From: Aquibium oceanicum
GTDB lineage: Bacteria; Pseudomonadota; Alphaproteobacteria; Rhizobiales; Rhizobiaceae
Direction: 5' to 3'
Length of the DNA stretch: 64,000 nucleotides
NCBI RefSeq assembly: GCF_001889605.1
Contig: NZ_CP018171.1
Location: forward strand, 1,758,501-1,822,500
How positions within the stretch are numbered: position 1 is the stretch's first letter; every line of letters starts with the position of its first letter. The notes below the pieces were generated by a model. That model was given only the letters and a program-made list of their open reading frames with translations, made no database searches and had not been told where the DNA came from. A program made the translations under genes and the position numbers. Positions 1-8,613 of the stretch are shown in pieces.

Positions 1-26
1 CGTTCTACTCACGGCCCCAAGGGATA

Positions 27-755
27 ATGATGCTTTCAGCTGAGGCAGCGCGGCTCGCAGCGATCGAGGCCTTGTCGCCGACGGCGGCGAACCAGGGCGG
101 GGGGGCGTTTCCGACGCTCGCGGGCGCGCGGATCTTCGACAGCCGGTCGGCCGCGCTAAACGAACTCGACGACCGTTCGGAGTGGGACGGCTACACGCCT
201 GTGGTGGCCGTCTATTCGCGCCAGGCGCGCGCCGACACGCGCGGCGAGGCGGCGGAGTTCGACGACACCGACGCATCGATCGAGATCGAGTTCGTCGCCG
301 AACTGGCTGTGGTGGCGGAGGACGAGGGCGTGCCTTTCGTCGACGCGATGGCGGGGGACGATCCGGAGGCGCGCCTGGTGCTGGCGGCGCTCTGCGGACA
401 GATCCGGCGCGTCCTGCTCTTCGCGCCCGAGGGCGACCTGTTCCGTCACATGATCCGCGCCGTGCGGCGGGTCGACTGGGAGCCCTTCGCGGTGCCGGAA
501 CTCGGTCTGCGCTTCCAGCGCACCACGATGCGGCTGACCTGCATGGCGCGCGACGACGTGTTTTCGGACGAGGCCGGGCTGCCGGAGCCGCTCAGGACGC
601 TGGCGGCGCGCCTGCCGGCCAATTCCTACGCCCGGTCGCGGCTCGACCAGCTCGGCGCGCATTTCTCGGCGATCGGGCGGACGCCGCTGGCCGATATCCG
701 GATCGCGCCGGAAGCGGAGGGGGAGTTCGTGTCGTCCACGGGCGATCTGCGGTGA
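27..755 (+). CDS. Mu gp37-like phage neck/tail protein
   Basis: Hypothetical phage structural protein of 242 residues. It precedes a DUF2635-like gene and the tail sheath, which is the position of gp37 in phage Mu, so a neck or tail-terminator role is inferred from order, not from a clear motif. The sequence is acidic and soluble, with no membrane segment. Two tandem ATGs (27 and 30) follow an AAGGG ribosome site at 19-23. The second has the better spacing (6 nt). The gene is complete, but whatever lies upstream is outside the window. Confidence 0.6.
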   Translation: MMLSAEAARLAAIEALSPTAANQGGGAFPTLAGARIFDSRSAALNELDDRSEWDGYTPVVAVYSRQARADTRGEAAEFDDTDASIEIEFVAELAVVAEDEGVPFVDAMAGDDPEARLVLAALCGQIRRVLLFAPEGDLFRHMIRAVRRVDWEPFAVPELGLRFQRTTMRLTCMARDDVFSDEAGLPEPLRTLAARLPANSYARSRLDQLGAHFSAIGRTPLADIRIAPEAEGEFVSSTGDLR

Positions 756-779
756 TGGAGTTGCAGGTGCCCCTCACCA

Positions 780-890
780 AGCGCGGCCGGCGGTTCGGCT
801 TCGCCTCACCGGGCCTTTGGGGCGAGCCACGGGTCTCGCCCGTCCTTCGGACCCCCTCCCCGTGAACGGGGCGAGGAAGAGGCGAGCGGT
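780..890. repeat. REP-like intergenic palindrome
   Basis: The gap between the gp37-like gene and the DUF2635 gene holds a GC-rich palindromic stretch (CTCCCCGTGAACGGGG at about 865-881, plus nearby short inverted repeats). A related CCCCGTTCACGGGG hairpin occurs at 38461-38482 in the host chromosome, so this is a genome-type repeat sitting inside phage DNA. Confidence 0.5.
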
Positions 891-907
891 GCTTCGGAGG
901 TCTCGAT

Positions 908-1195
908 ATGACGCGTTACCGATTGGCCGATCAGGAGGCGCGGGTGCCTATGCCGGATCGCGGGGGGCGGCTGTTCAAGCCGGGCGAGAAGGGCGAGGCG
1001 ATCGATCCGGAGAGCCGGTTCTACGCCACGCTGATCGCCGAGGGCGGGATCATTCCTGTGCTCACGCCGCGCACCGGTCGCTCCGCGACCTGCGGCTCCG
1101 AAGGGGCGCGCGACGACGCGCGGTCCGCAGTCGCGGCCGCGCCTGCGGCGAAGACAAAAGGCACCACTCGAAAGCCCAGAAGGAAACGGACATGA
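908..1195 (+). CDS. DUF2635-like small phage protein (Mu gp38 position)
   Basis: Small protein of 95 residues directly before the tail sheath, as gp38 (DUF2635) is in Mu. The N-terminal half (residues 12-50) has the family's pattern of a short basic head, a GGRLFKPG turn and a conserved ...FYATLIAEGGI segment. The C-terminal third is a low-complexity basic Ala/Arg/Lys tail. Its TGA overlaps the ATG of the sheath gene (ATGA, 1192-1195), implying translational coupling. Family assignment rests on position and weak similarity. Confidence 0.6.
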   Translation: MTRYRLADQEARVPMPDRGGRLFKPGEKGEAIDPESRFYATLIAEGGIIPVLTPRTGRSATCGSEGARDDARSAVAAAPAAKTKGTTRKPRRKRT

Positions 1196-2685
1196 CCGTC
1201 TTCAACTATATTCCCGGCAACCTGGTCGCGCCGATCTTCACCTTCGAGGTGAATTCGGGTGGGCAGTTCGAGAATTCCTCGCGGATGCTGCTCGTGGGGC
1301 ACAAGATCTCGGGCGGGCTGATGACCGACAACGTGCCGGTGATCTGCCCGTCGACCATGGAGGGTCGCCGTCTTGCCGGCGCGGGGTCGATGCTGGACGA
1401 CATGGTGCGCGCCGTGCGGCGCAACGCGCCGGCACAGGAACTGTGGATCGTCTCGGTGCCGGCGACCGGGACGGCCGAGGTGCGGACGCTGACGGTGGAC
1501 AGCGTGCCGGCGGCCGGCGGGGTCGGCGTCATCGAGATCGCGGGCGAACCGATCCAGATTACGATCGGCGCGGGCGACACGGCCGACGACGTGGCGGCGG
1601 CGCTGCACGCGGCGATCACCGGCTACTACAATCCGCTCACCGAGGCCTCGCTGCCCTATACCTCGGCCGTGGCCGACGAGGTCGTGACGCTGACGGCGCG
1701 GCACGCCGGCGCGCTGCTGTCGGACATCGACATCTTCATCCCCGTGCTGGACGGGTCGAACGCCTTCACCGGGCGCATCACCGAGGCGGTCGTCACGGCG
1801 GGTTCGGGCAACCCCGACCTGTCGGCGGCGCTGGCAGCGCTCGGCGACGATCCTTTCGACTGGATCGTGTCGCCGTTCTCCGACGCGACCAACATCGGCC
1901 GCTACAAGAGCCTGCTTTCGGACGTCTCGGGCCGCTGGGCGTGGAACGTGCAGCTCTACGGGCACGTGTTCTACCCGCTCACCGACACGATCTCCAACCT
2001 CACCACGCACGGGCTGGCGCAGGACAACCGGCACATCTCGTGCCTGGCGCGGCCGGCCTCGGCCGACACGCCGCATCCGGCCTGGACCTGGGCGGCGGCG
2101 ATTGTAGGAGCAATCGTTGTATGGCTCTCCAACGGCGCCAACGGCAACGTCTCGCGGGGTCAGTCGGGGGTGTGGGTCGAGGGCATCGCTCCGCCGCGCG
2201 ACCGCACCAAGTGGTACGGCTATGCGACGCGCGACAGCATGCTGCGCTCGGGTCTTTCGACCTTCAAGGTGGACTCGACCGGCACGGTTCTGATCGACAA
2301 GATTATCACCATGCAGCGCACCACGAACGGGGTGACGGACACGACCTTCCGAGACATCCAGAAGATCGGCCAGCTAACCTATGCGCTGCGCAAGTTCCGC
2401 ACGGCGCTGACCATGGAGCACGGGCAGAAGGCGATCGCCGACGACAATCCGGGCAATGTCGGGGCGGTGTCGACGCCGCGCGACATCGCGGCGACCTTCA
2501 TGCACACCTATCAGGAGATGGTGCTCACCGGCATCCTGGAGAACCCGGTGCGGGCGGCGGAGCTGCTCGACGTGCGGCGCGACACGGACAATCCGAACCG
2601 GGTCAATGTCTATGCGCCGCTCGATATGGTGAACCCGCTTGACATCATTGCGGCGAACACGGTGGTTTATTCGCAGTTCCGTTAG
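1192..2685 (+). CDS. phage tail sheath protein (Mu gpL-like)
   Basis: Contractile tail sheath subunit, 497 residues, close to the 495 residues of Mu gpL. The N-terminus (FNYIPGNLVAPIFTFEVNSGG) resembles the start of Mu-type sheaths. The central domain has the repeated DDVAAALHAAI segment typical of the subtilisin-like sheath fold. The C-terminal part carries the conserved ...DRTKWYGYATRDSMLRSG... and ...VRAAELLDVRRD... blocks. The start ATG overlaps the preceding stop. With the downstream tube and baseplate genes it shows the phage is a myovirus. It polymerises around the tail tube and contracts at injection. Confidence 0.9.
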   Translation: MTVFNYIPGNLVAPIFTFEVNSGGQFENSSRMLLVGHKISGGLMTDNVPVICPSTMEGRRLAGAGSMLDDMVRAVRRNAPAQELWIVSVPATGTAEVRTLTVDSVPAAGGVGVIEIAGEPIQITIGAGDTADDVAAALHAAITGYYNPLTEASLPYTSAVADEVVTLTARHAGALLSDIDIFIPVLDGSNAFTGRITEAVVTAGSGNPDLSAALAALGDDPFDWIVSPFSDATNIGRYKSLLSDVSGRWAWNVQLYGHVFYPLTDTISNLTTHGLAQDNRHISCLARPASADTPHPAWTWAAAIVGAIVVWLSNGANGNVSRGQSGVWVEGIAPPRDRTKWYGYATRDSMLRSGLSTFKVDSTGTVLIDKIITMQRTTNGVTDTTFRDIQKIGQLTYALRKFRTALTMEHGQKAIADDNPGNVGAVSTPRDIAATFMHTYQEMVLTGILENPVRAAELLDVRRDTDNPNRVNVYAPLDMVNPLDIIAANTVVYSQFR

Positions 2686-2700
2686 CGGAACTGCTTTCTG

Positions 2701-2811
2701 TCCTCACGCTGTCGCCGCTGCGCGGCTCGCTCCGGCCCCTCGATCAGGCTCGGGAGCGCGCGCCACGAGGCGCGGCCGCCAGTCGGCGGCTCGGCCCATA
2801 GGGCCGAAAGG
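2701..2811. repeat. intergenic repeat copy A
   Basis: The sheath-tube gap begins with a roughly 35-nt core (TCCTCACGCTGTCGCCGCTG and on to about 2736). The same core recurs at 3238 and 6863. The rest of copy A diverges but keeps short inverted repeats. It lies downstream of the sheath stop and before the tube ribosome site (AGGAG at 2830). Confidence 0.7.
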
Positions 2812-2840
2812 TTGCTACTCACTCACTCAGGAGCAAGACC

Positions 2841-3212
2841 ATGGCCGGGAAAGACTTCGGCGGGAAGATGACCGTCACCTCGTCGGCGGGCTACAGGCTG
2901 TCGCTGCGCGGCACGATTTCCGTGATGCCGTCGGCGCAGTCGAACGACAGCGTGACCAACCAGGACGGGTCCGTGGACCGGACGATGACGCCGACCGCGC
3001 CGGCCGCCGAGCTCTCGGTGCGCGACGACGGGCTGGACTGGAACACGCGGCTCAACGGGCCGCGCGAGAACATCACCATCGTCGAGGAACAGACCGGCGT
3101 GACGCACCTCTTCACCGGCGCGTTCTGGAGCGGGCGGCCTTCGCTCAACCGGATCAACGGCGAGATCGGCGGCATCAGCATCGTCGCGGACTATTATCGC
3201 AGGCTGGGGTAA
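2841..3212 (+). CDS. phage tail tube protein (Mu gpM-like)
   Basis: Tail tube subunit of 123 residues, similar in size to Mu gpM (118). It starts MAGKDFGGKMTVTSS and has the alternating beta-strand composition of tube proteins, with the ...LRGTISVMPS... and ...HLFTGAFWSGRPS... segments typical of the Mu/P2-type tube family. AGGAG sits 7 nt before the ATG. It forms the inner tube inside the gpL sheath. Order sheath-tube-chaperone-tape measure is canonical. Confidence 0.85.
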   Translation: MAGKDFGGKMTVTSSAGYRLSLRGTISVMPSAQSNDSVTNQDGSVDRTMTPTAPAAELSVRDDGLDWNTRLNGPRENITIVEEQTGVTHLFTGAFWSGRPSLNRINGEIGGISIVADYYRRLG

Positions 3213-3237
3213 AGCCCAGCCTGCTGGCTTTGTTTTG

Positions 3238-3330
3238 TCCTCACGCTGCCGCCGCTGCGCGGCTCGCTCCGGACGGGGTGCGGCATAAGCCGCGACGCCC
3301 GGTCGGGCTTGCGGCGCTTCGCGCCGGTAA
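3238..3330. repeat. intergenic repeat copy B
   Basis: Second copy of the phage intergenic repeat, between the tube and chaperone genes. It shares the core TCCTCACGCTGCCGCCGCTG plus CGACGCCCGGTCGGGCTTGCG with copy C at 6863. The CGCGGC...GCCGCG and GCGCTTCGCGCC palindromes make it a REP-like element. Confidence 0.75.
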
Positions 3331-3345
3331 ACCGGAGACGTTCCC

Positions 3346-3705
3346 TTGAACAAGACCATCCCTCTTTCCCGGCAGTACGAGGCGCACGGGACCGCATTCA
3401 ATGCGATCGAATTGCGCCTGCCGAAGCATCGTGAACATTTCGCCATCGGCGATCCCGTCGAGGTGCAGCCGTCGGGGGCGGATGGGGGGTCGATCGTGGT
3501 CGAGTATCTCGACCGGATCGAGGCCTATCGCGACAGGCTGCTGGTGAAACCTTCGCTTGCAGAGATCTTCGATCTCGACCTGGTCGATTCGATGACGCTG
3601 AAGGAAACTATCATCGGTTTTTTTACCGAAGCGCGGAGGCTGCGGCGTGCGCGGACGAACTCCTCTGGCGCGGCGGACGAGGGATCGACGAAGTCGGAAA
3701 CCTGA
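3346..3705 (+). CDS. tail assembly chaperone, short form (Mu gp41-like)
   Basis: Tail assembly chaperone of 119 residues in the reading frame as it stands, at the position of Mu gp41, between tube and tape measure. It should bind the tape measure protein and guide tube polymerisation. The frame contains a run of seven T at 3618-3624 (codons GGT TTT TTT). This is a classic X XXY YYZ -1 slippery site, listed separately with the long form it would give. Downstream of the slip the zero-frame tail is Arg/Ser-rich and unlike a conserved domain. Confidence 0.8.
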   Translation: MNKTIPLSRQYEAHGTAFNAIELRLPKHREHFAIGDPVEVQPSGADGGSIVVEYLDRIEAYRDRLLVKPSLAEIFDLDLVDSMTLKETIIGFFTEARRLRRARTNSSGAADEGSTKSET

Positions 3706-3785
3706 CGTTCGACGAGGTGATCGCCTATTGCGACCGGTGGCTGGAGTGGCTGCGGGCCCACGCACCGCGCGGCAGATCGGCATGA
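3346..3785 (+). CDS. tail assembly chaperone, long -1 frameshift form
   Basis: Shifting -1 on T_TTT_TTT (3618-3624) joins the first 93 residues of the chaperone to 53 residues read from 3624 to the TGA at 3783-3785. The extra segment has a normal protein composition, including DELLWRGGRGIDEV and FDEVIAYCDRWLEWL, and ends 11 nt before the tape measure start. Tail assembly genes with a -1 programmed frameshift are known in many long-tailed phages, including lambda G/GT and Mu. The slip itself is inferred from sequence. The ratio of the two forms cannot be read. Confidence 0.8.
3618..3624 (+). promoter_or_regulatory. -1 ribosomal frameshift slippery site
   Basis: Seven consecutive T in register T_TTT_TTT with the chaperone frame, so both tRNAs can re-pair after a one-base backward slip. 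GC-rich sequence follows and may fold, but no definite stem was assigned. Confidence 0.75.
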
Positions 3786-3796
3786 GGACATAGGGC

Positions 3797-5800
3797 ATGG
3801 CCAACCGCACGATCGAAGCCGTCCTGCGGCTGTCGGCCAAGCTCGGGCCGATGGACGCTCTGTCGACGGTGCAGAAAAAGCTCGGCGCGGTCTACAAGAC
3901 GGCCGAGGCGGCGAACCAGCGGCAGTCGGCGTGGGTGAAGACGACCCGGGCTATGTATGCCGACGTCATGCCGATGCTGACGCGCTATGCCGGCCCGGCG
4001 GCCATCGCCTATGGGGCCTACCAGGTCGGCAAGGCGGCCTCCACCATGGAGGACGCACTCTTCGGCATCCAGAAGAAGACCGGCGCGACCGAGGAGCAGC
4101 TCGAAAGCCTGCGCCAGCAGATCAAAGGCATGGCGCGCGACGTGCCGGTGTCCATGAGCGAGATTGCCGCCGCCTTCGAGCGAGGCGGGGCCGCCGGGAT
4201 CCCGCTCGACCAGCTGCGGGACTTCGCCGAACTGACGACCAAGGTCGCGGACGCGTGGGACATGGCGGCCGAGGACGTCGGCAACGCCTTCGCCGGCTTC
4301 GAAGCCGGCATGGGCATCGCCCGGGAAGACCTCGAGGCGTTCGCCGACCTGATCAACTTCCTCGCCGACAGCGGCATCGCGGACGAGGCCGACATCGTCA
4401 ATTTCGTCGACCGCGTGGGCGCCAGCCTGAAGAACTTCGGCCTGGCGAAGGAGGAGATCGCCGCCTACGGCGCGGCGATGCTGAACCTCAAGATCCCGGC
4501 CGAGGTCGCGGCGCGGGCGATGGACACGCTGACTGGCAAGCTGATCGCGCCCGGCAATCTGAGCGAGAAGGCAAGGAACGCACTCGGCGAGATCGTCGGG
4601 GATATCGACGAGTTCGCGCGGCTGATCGAGAAGGACGCGGCCGGCGCTCTCGACCTCTTCTTCGACAAGCTCTCCCGGTTCTCCAACGCCGACCGCGCGC
4701 TCTTCCTCGGGGGCCTTTTGGGCGAAGGCTTCGACGATGAGGTGATGCGACTGTCGGCCGGCGTGGAAGAACTCGGCCGCAACCTCGAAATGGTGGGCCA
4801 AAAGGAAAAGTATCTCGGCAGCGTGTCCGAAGCCGCGCAGCGCAAGATGGAACTCTGGTCGAGCCAGGTGCAGATCCTGAAGAACAATCTGGGCGGGCTT
4901 GCCGACAGCGTCGGGGCGCCCGTTCTCGACCAGCTCAACAAGCTGCTGACCGGCGCCAACGAGATGATGGACCGGCAGGCCGAGATCGGCGCCGGGCGCG
5001 AGAAGCTGACCAAGGGCGGCTTCTCGGAGGGCAAGTATTACGCCGAGTATCAGGAGCGGTACAAGAAGGTGCACGGCGACACCGGCTGGTCCATCGCCAG
5101 GGCGAACGCGATGCAGGAGCGCTACCGCTCCGATCTCGCGGCCTACGGACGCGGCGAGATCGGATCGCTGTTTGGCAATCTCGACCGGGACGCGGAGACG
5201 GCGCGCAAGCGGCAAATCCTTCTCGACGCGCGCGGGCAGTATGCCGGGCTGGAGGCCATGCGGCTTTCCACCGTGCGGCGCGACATCGTGCCGGTTCGCG
5301 ATCCGGGGTCGATTTCGCTGGCCGAGCAATATGGCAGCTACGGCAAGGCCGAGTCCGATGCGCGGCGGGACGCGGCGGTCAGGCGGCTCAATGCCGATCC
5401 GATGCAGGAATTCCTGAACCGGGGCGTCACGAACCCGGCCGCAGGGCTCGAAAAGCGACTGAATGCCGCCGGGCTCGGCAACGAGACCGATGCCTCGAGC
5501 TGGCGCAAGTTCCTCTTCGGTTCCATGGCGGACGGAAACACCTCGTTTCGCGATGCCATGAAGATCGACCTCGGCGCCGAAGAGTTCGGGCAGAAGATCG
5601 AGGGCGCGATGACGACCGGCGGCGAGCAGGGCGGACAGCGGTTCGGCGAGGCGGCTTCGCAGAAGCTCAATGCCGAAGCCGCTGCGGCCGGCAATGCCTA
5701 TGGCACGGCGGCGGCGGCGGCCTTCAACAGCAATGTCCGGCCGCCGCGCGCCTTCCCCGGCAACACCGGGCAGTCCGTCACCAGCCCGGACGACCTGTGA
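3797..5800 (+). CDS. phage tail tape measure protein (Mu gp42-like)
   Basis: Tape measure of 667 residues that sets tail length and occupies the tube lumen. The N-terminal 110 residues are helical. Residues about 75-330 resemble the TP901/PhageMin tail domain (...MEDALFGIQKKTGATEEQLESL...), with several Ala/Gly-rich hydrophobic helices. The C-terminal region is polar and helical, ending with Ala-rich sequence. Placement directly after the chaperone and its frameshift extension is diagnostic. The stop overlaps the start of the gpN-like gene (TGATG). Confidence 0.85.
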   Translation: MANRTIEAVLRLSAKLGPMDALSTVQKKLGAVYKTAEAANQRQSAWVKTTRAMYADVMPMLTRYAGPAAIAYGAYQVGKAASTMEDALFGIQKKTGATEEQLESLRQQIKGMARDVPVSMSEIAAAFERGGAAGIPLDQLRDFAELTTKVADAWDMAAEDVGNAFAGFEAGMGIAREDLEAFADLINFLADSGIADEADIVNFVDRVGASLKNFGLAKEEIAAYGAAMLNLKIPAEVAARAMDTLTGKLIAPGNLSEKARNALGEIVGDIDEFARLIEKDAAGALDLFFDKLSRFSNADRALFLGGLLGEGFDDEVMRLSAGVEELGRNLEMVGQKEKYLGSVSEAAQRKMELWSSQVQILKNNLGGLADSVGAPVLDQLNKLLTGANEMMDRQAEIGAGREKLTKGGFSEGKYYAEYQERYKKVHGDTGWSIARANAMQERYRSDLAAYGRGEIGSLFGNLDRDAETARKRQILLDARGQYAGLEAMRLSTVRRDIVPVRDPGSISLAEQYGSYGKAESDARRDAAVRRLNADPMQEFLNRGVTNPAAGLEKRLNAAGLGNETDASSWRKFLFGSMADGNTSFRDAMKIDLGAEEFGQKIEGAMTTGGEQGGQRFGEAASQKLNAEAAAAGNAYGTAAAAAFNSNVRPPRAFPGNTGQSVTSPDDL

Positions 5801-6858
5801 TGGCCAGAAACTGGCTGCACGCTTTCCGCCCGGCTTCGTTCCGGGGGGTGCCGTTCAAGGTCGACGCGGAGGACATTTCAGGGGCGCGGCGGCTTTCGGT
5901 GTCGCCGATCGCCTATGCCGAGACGAGCGTCATCGAGGACATGGGGCGCGACCCGCAGCGCTTCGGCGTCGCGGCCTACGTGACCGGCGACCTGGCGGAC
6001 GCGGCGGCGCTGGCGCTTGCCGCCATGCTCGACCGCAAGGGGCCCGGCACGCTGGTGCTGCCGATGCGCGGCGCGTTGCGCGCCCGGGTCGAGGGCTGGC
6101 GGCTGACGCGGGTGAAGGACCGCGCCGGGCTGGTGCGGTTCGACATCGGCTTCATCGAGGAGGGGCTCGCGGCGGTTCCGTTCCTGCCGTCCTTCGCGGC
6201 CGGCGCGCTCGGCGCGGCCCTTGCCGCCGGCGTGCCGATGCTGGCACTGCGGGCGGGGCTGGCGGCGGCCGGCGCCGTGACGCGGATCGCCGGCATCGCC
6301 GGGGCGGTCGGGCTGGCGGGCAACGCGGCCTGGCTCGCGGCGCAGGCCGCGCTCGCGGAAGCCGCGACGGTCGCCAACCTCGCCGAGGCCTGGCGGATCG
6401 CCGCGCTGCGCGGGGCGGCCGGGGAACTCGCGCCGATCGTCGCGGCGTCCATCCCCGCCGCCGATGCGACGGTCGAGACCGATGCCGAGCGGCTGGTCAT
6501 GGCGGCGGCGCTGTCGGTCGCGGTGGTGCGGGTGGACTATCCGTCGCGGCGCGACGCCATGCAGGCGCGGGAGCGCTTCGCCCGCACCGTGGCGCCGGTG
6601 ATCGAGACCGCCGGGGATTTCTCCGACGAGGCCTTCGCCTGGATCTCCGGCATCTCCGGGGAGGCGGCCCTGGCGCTGTCGCGCGCGGCGGCCGACAAGG
6701 CGCCGGTGGTGCGGGTGGAGACGAACCTGTCGCTGCCCTCGACCGTGCTCGCCTACCGGCTCTACGGCGACGCCACGCGGGCCGGCGAGCTGGTCGAGCG
6801 CAACGGGGTCAGGACGCCGGTCTTTATGCCGGTGGTTTTGGAAGCATTGGCGCCTTGA
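5800..6858 (+). CDS. DNA circularisation/baseplate protein (Mu gpN-like)
   Basis: Protein of 352 residues with the DNA_circ_N-type N-terminus: WLHAFRPASFRGVPFKVDAE and a following RFGVAAYVTGDL block. It corresponds to Mu gpN, a baseplate/tail component despite the historical name. The middle (about residues 120-215) is extremely Ala-rich and hydrophobic, and could be a membrane-interacting or spacer region. ATG 5800 overlaps the tape measure TGA. A GTG one codon upstream (5797) is the alternative start. Confidence 0.75.
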   Translation: MARNWLHAFRPASFRGVPFKVDAEDISGARRLSVSPIAYAETSVIEDMGRDPQRFGVAAYVTGDLADAAALALAAMLDRKGPGTLVLPMRGALRARVEGWRLTRVKDRAGLVRFDIGFIEEGLAAVPFLPSFAAGALGAALAAGVPMLALRAGLAAAGAVTRIAGIAGAVGLAGNAAWLAAQAALAEAATVANLAEAWRIAALRGAAGELAPIVAASIPAADATVETDAERLVMAAALSVAVVRVDYPSRRDAMQARERFARTVAPVIETAGDFSDEAFAWISGISGEAALALSRAAADKAPVVRVETNLSLPSTVLAYRLYGDATRAGELVERNGVRTPVFMPVVLEALAP

Positions 6859-6862
6859 TGTG

Positions 6863-7035
6863 TCCTGACGCTGTCGCCGCTTCGCGGCTCGCTCCGGACG
6901 GGGCGCGCCATGAGGCGCGACGCCCGGTCGGGCTTGCGTCCTTCGGACGAAGGAGGGGGGCGCCTCGCGAGATCTCGCCTGGGCGCCCCCTCTGTCGGCT
7001 TCGCCGACATCTCCCCCACACGGGGGGAGATCAGA
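6863..7035. repeat. intergenic repeat copy C plus second hairpin repeat
   Basis: Third copy of the phage intergenic repeat (6863-6950, sharing GACGCCCGGTCGGGCTTGCG with copy B). It is followed by another palindromic unit around 6975-7032 containing GTCGGCTTCGCCGAC and CTCCCCCACACGGGGGGAG. The latter resembles common rhizobial REP elements. It fills the gpN-gpP gap and contains no plausible gene. Confidence 0.7.
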
Positions 7036-7076
7036 AGCGGCACCATTGCGCCACATGCGGGACATGAGAGACACGG

Positions 7077-8150
7077 ATGGCTGATCCGCTCGAGGAACTG
7101 GTCGTCACCGTCGGCGGGCGGCGGATGACGGGGTTTTCGGACATCTCGATCTCGCTTTCGGTGAACGCGGCGGCGCGGACGGCGACGATGACGGTGTCGG
7201 ATTTCGAAGGCCGCAACCCGCTGATGCCGGACGAGGAATGCACGATCGAGGCCTCGGGCGACCTCTTGCTCACCGGCTACATCCGCGAGATCGGTCCGTC
7301 GCACGACGAGAGGAGCCACAGGATATCGGTGAGCATCGCGTCGCGGACGATCGACGCGGTCGAGGCCTCGATCGACCATCCGACCGGCTTCGCGAAGGAC
7401 AAGGACCTGGTCGAGATCGCGCGGGAGTTCGACACGTCGGGCATCGGCATCGTGGCGGAGGAAAGTTTCCCCAGGGAGAAGGCGCGCTTCGTCAACACCG
7501 GGGAGAGCCTGTTCGACCACATCAAGGCGCTGGCGCGCTCGCACGGGGCACTGATCTACGACACGGCCGAGGGGCAGATGCGGATCGCCAAGAAGCCGCG
7601 CGGGCGGCATTCCGGCGCGCTGTCCATCGGCGACGGCGGCAACATCATATCGGCCTCGGCGACGCTCTCCGGGCAGGGGCGCTATTCCGAGACGATCGTG
7701 CGCGGCCAGTCGTCGCGAGGCTTCGGGGACGCGGCGCTGCGCATCGAGGCGCGGGCAAGCGACAGCGGCGTGAAACGCACGCGGCCCCGCATCGTCGTGC
7801 ACGAGAGCGAGACCGATTCCGGCAAGCTGAAGGAGCGGGCCGAACGGGCGGTGAAGCGCGCGGCGGGCTATTCGCGCAAGGCCACGATCGTGGTGGCCGG
7901 CTGGCGCGACGCGGCCGGAAAAATCTTCGAGCCGCACTTCATCATCGGGCTCAACGACCCGCGCGTCTATGTCAGCCAGGACATGGCGATCGAGACCGTG
8001 AACCTGACGCAGTCGATCGAAGCGGGCGGACCGGGGACGCGGGCAACGCTTTCGCTGGTCGACCCGGCGGCGCTCAACGGCGAGGGCGGCGGCGGCTCGT
8101 CGGACCCCGTCTGGGCGACGCCGGAGACCGAAGGCAAGGTGCGCGCGTGA
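7077..8150 (+). CDS. baseplate hub protein (Mu gpP-like)
   Basis: Baseplate hub protein of 357 residues, equivalent to Mu gpP (gp44) and structurally related to gp27/gpD hubs. It begins MADPLEELVVTVGGRRMTGFSDISI, the usual beta-rich start of the family. It contains ...FVNTGESLFDHIKALARSHGALIYD..., the conserved block that selects a hub domain. Its TGA overlaps the GTG start of the spike gene. It should sit at the end of the tail tube and carry the spike. Confidence 0.8.
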   Translation: MADPLEELVVTVGGRRMTGFSDISISLSVNAAARTATMTVSDFEGRNPLMPDEECTIEASGDLLLTGYIREIGPSHDERSHRISVSIASRTIDAVEASIDHPTGFAKDKDLVEIAREFDTSGIGIVAEESFPREKARFVNTGESLFDHIKALARSHGALIYDTAEGQMRIAKKPRGRHSGALSIGDGGNIISASATLSGQGRYSETIVRGQSSRGFGDAALRIEARASDSGVKRTRPRIVVHESETDSGKLKERAERAVKRAAGYSRKATIVVAGWRDAAGKIFEPHFIIGLNDPRVYVSQDMAIETVNLTQSIEAGGPGTRATLSLVDPAALNGEGGGGSSDPVWATPETEGKVRA

Positions 8151-8605
8151 GCGGATACCGCAACCAGTTCGTGCGCGTCGAGGTCGAGAGCGCGCGCTTC
8201 GAGGAAGGGCAGCTGCTCGTCACCGGGCGCGGCATGGCCGGCGAGAGGTTCGAGGATCGGCCCTGGTACGAGCCGCATGGCTTCGCCAGCCATCCGCAGG
8301 GTGGGGCCGTCGGCACGATGCTGGCGCCCGGCGGGCGGCGGGACCAGTCCTTCGTGATGACGGCCTACGATCCCGGAATTCGTCCGGAGATCGAGCCGGG
8401 GGACACGGCGATCTACGGCCATGGCAACCTGATGCGGCTGCACAAGGACGGTGCGATCTTCGACTTCGGCAGTCGAACGGCCGTGCTCACATCGGGGGGG
8501 TGGACGATCAACGGCGACGTGACAATCAACGGGAACGTGCAGTTGAACGGCAACATGATCGCGACCGGATCGATCGTCGACGGCGACGGAAACAACGGGG
8601 CCTGA
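8147..8605 (+). CDS. baseplate spike/assembly protein (Mu gp45-like)
   Basis: Central spike protein of 152 residues. The N-terminal OB-like domain is followed by a C-terminal beta-helix signature, INGDVTINGNVQLNGNMIATG, the short repeat that builds the trimeric membrane-piercing spike in Mu gp45. The GTG start at 8147 overlaps the stop of the hub gene (GTGA), indicating coupled translation. It ends in Asp/Gly/Asn-rich residues with no visible His-x-His metal site. Confidence 0.8.
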   Translation: MSGYRNQFVRVEVESARFEEGQLLVTGRGMAGERFEDRPWYEPHGFASHPQGGAVGTMLAPGGRRDQSFVMTAYDPGIRPEIEPGDTAIYGHGNLMRLHKDGAIFDFGSRTAVLTSGGWTINGDVTINGNVQLNGNMIATGSIVDGDGNNGA

Positions 8606-8613
8606 CGTCAGCG

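Noticed and set aside
1021-2076. Long minus-strand frame opposite the tail sheath
   Set aside because: Arg/His/Pro-rich shadow of the sheath gene, with no ribosome site or known motif.
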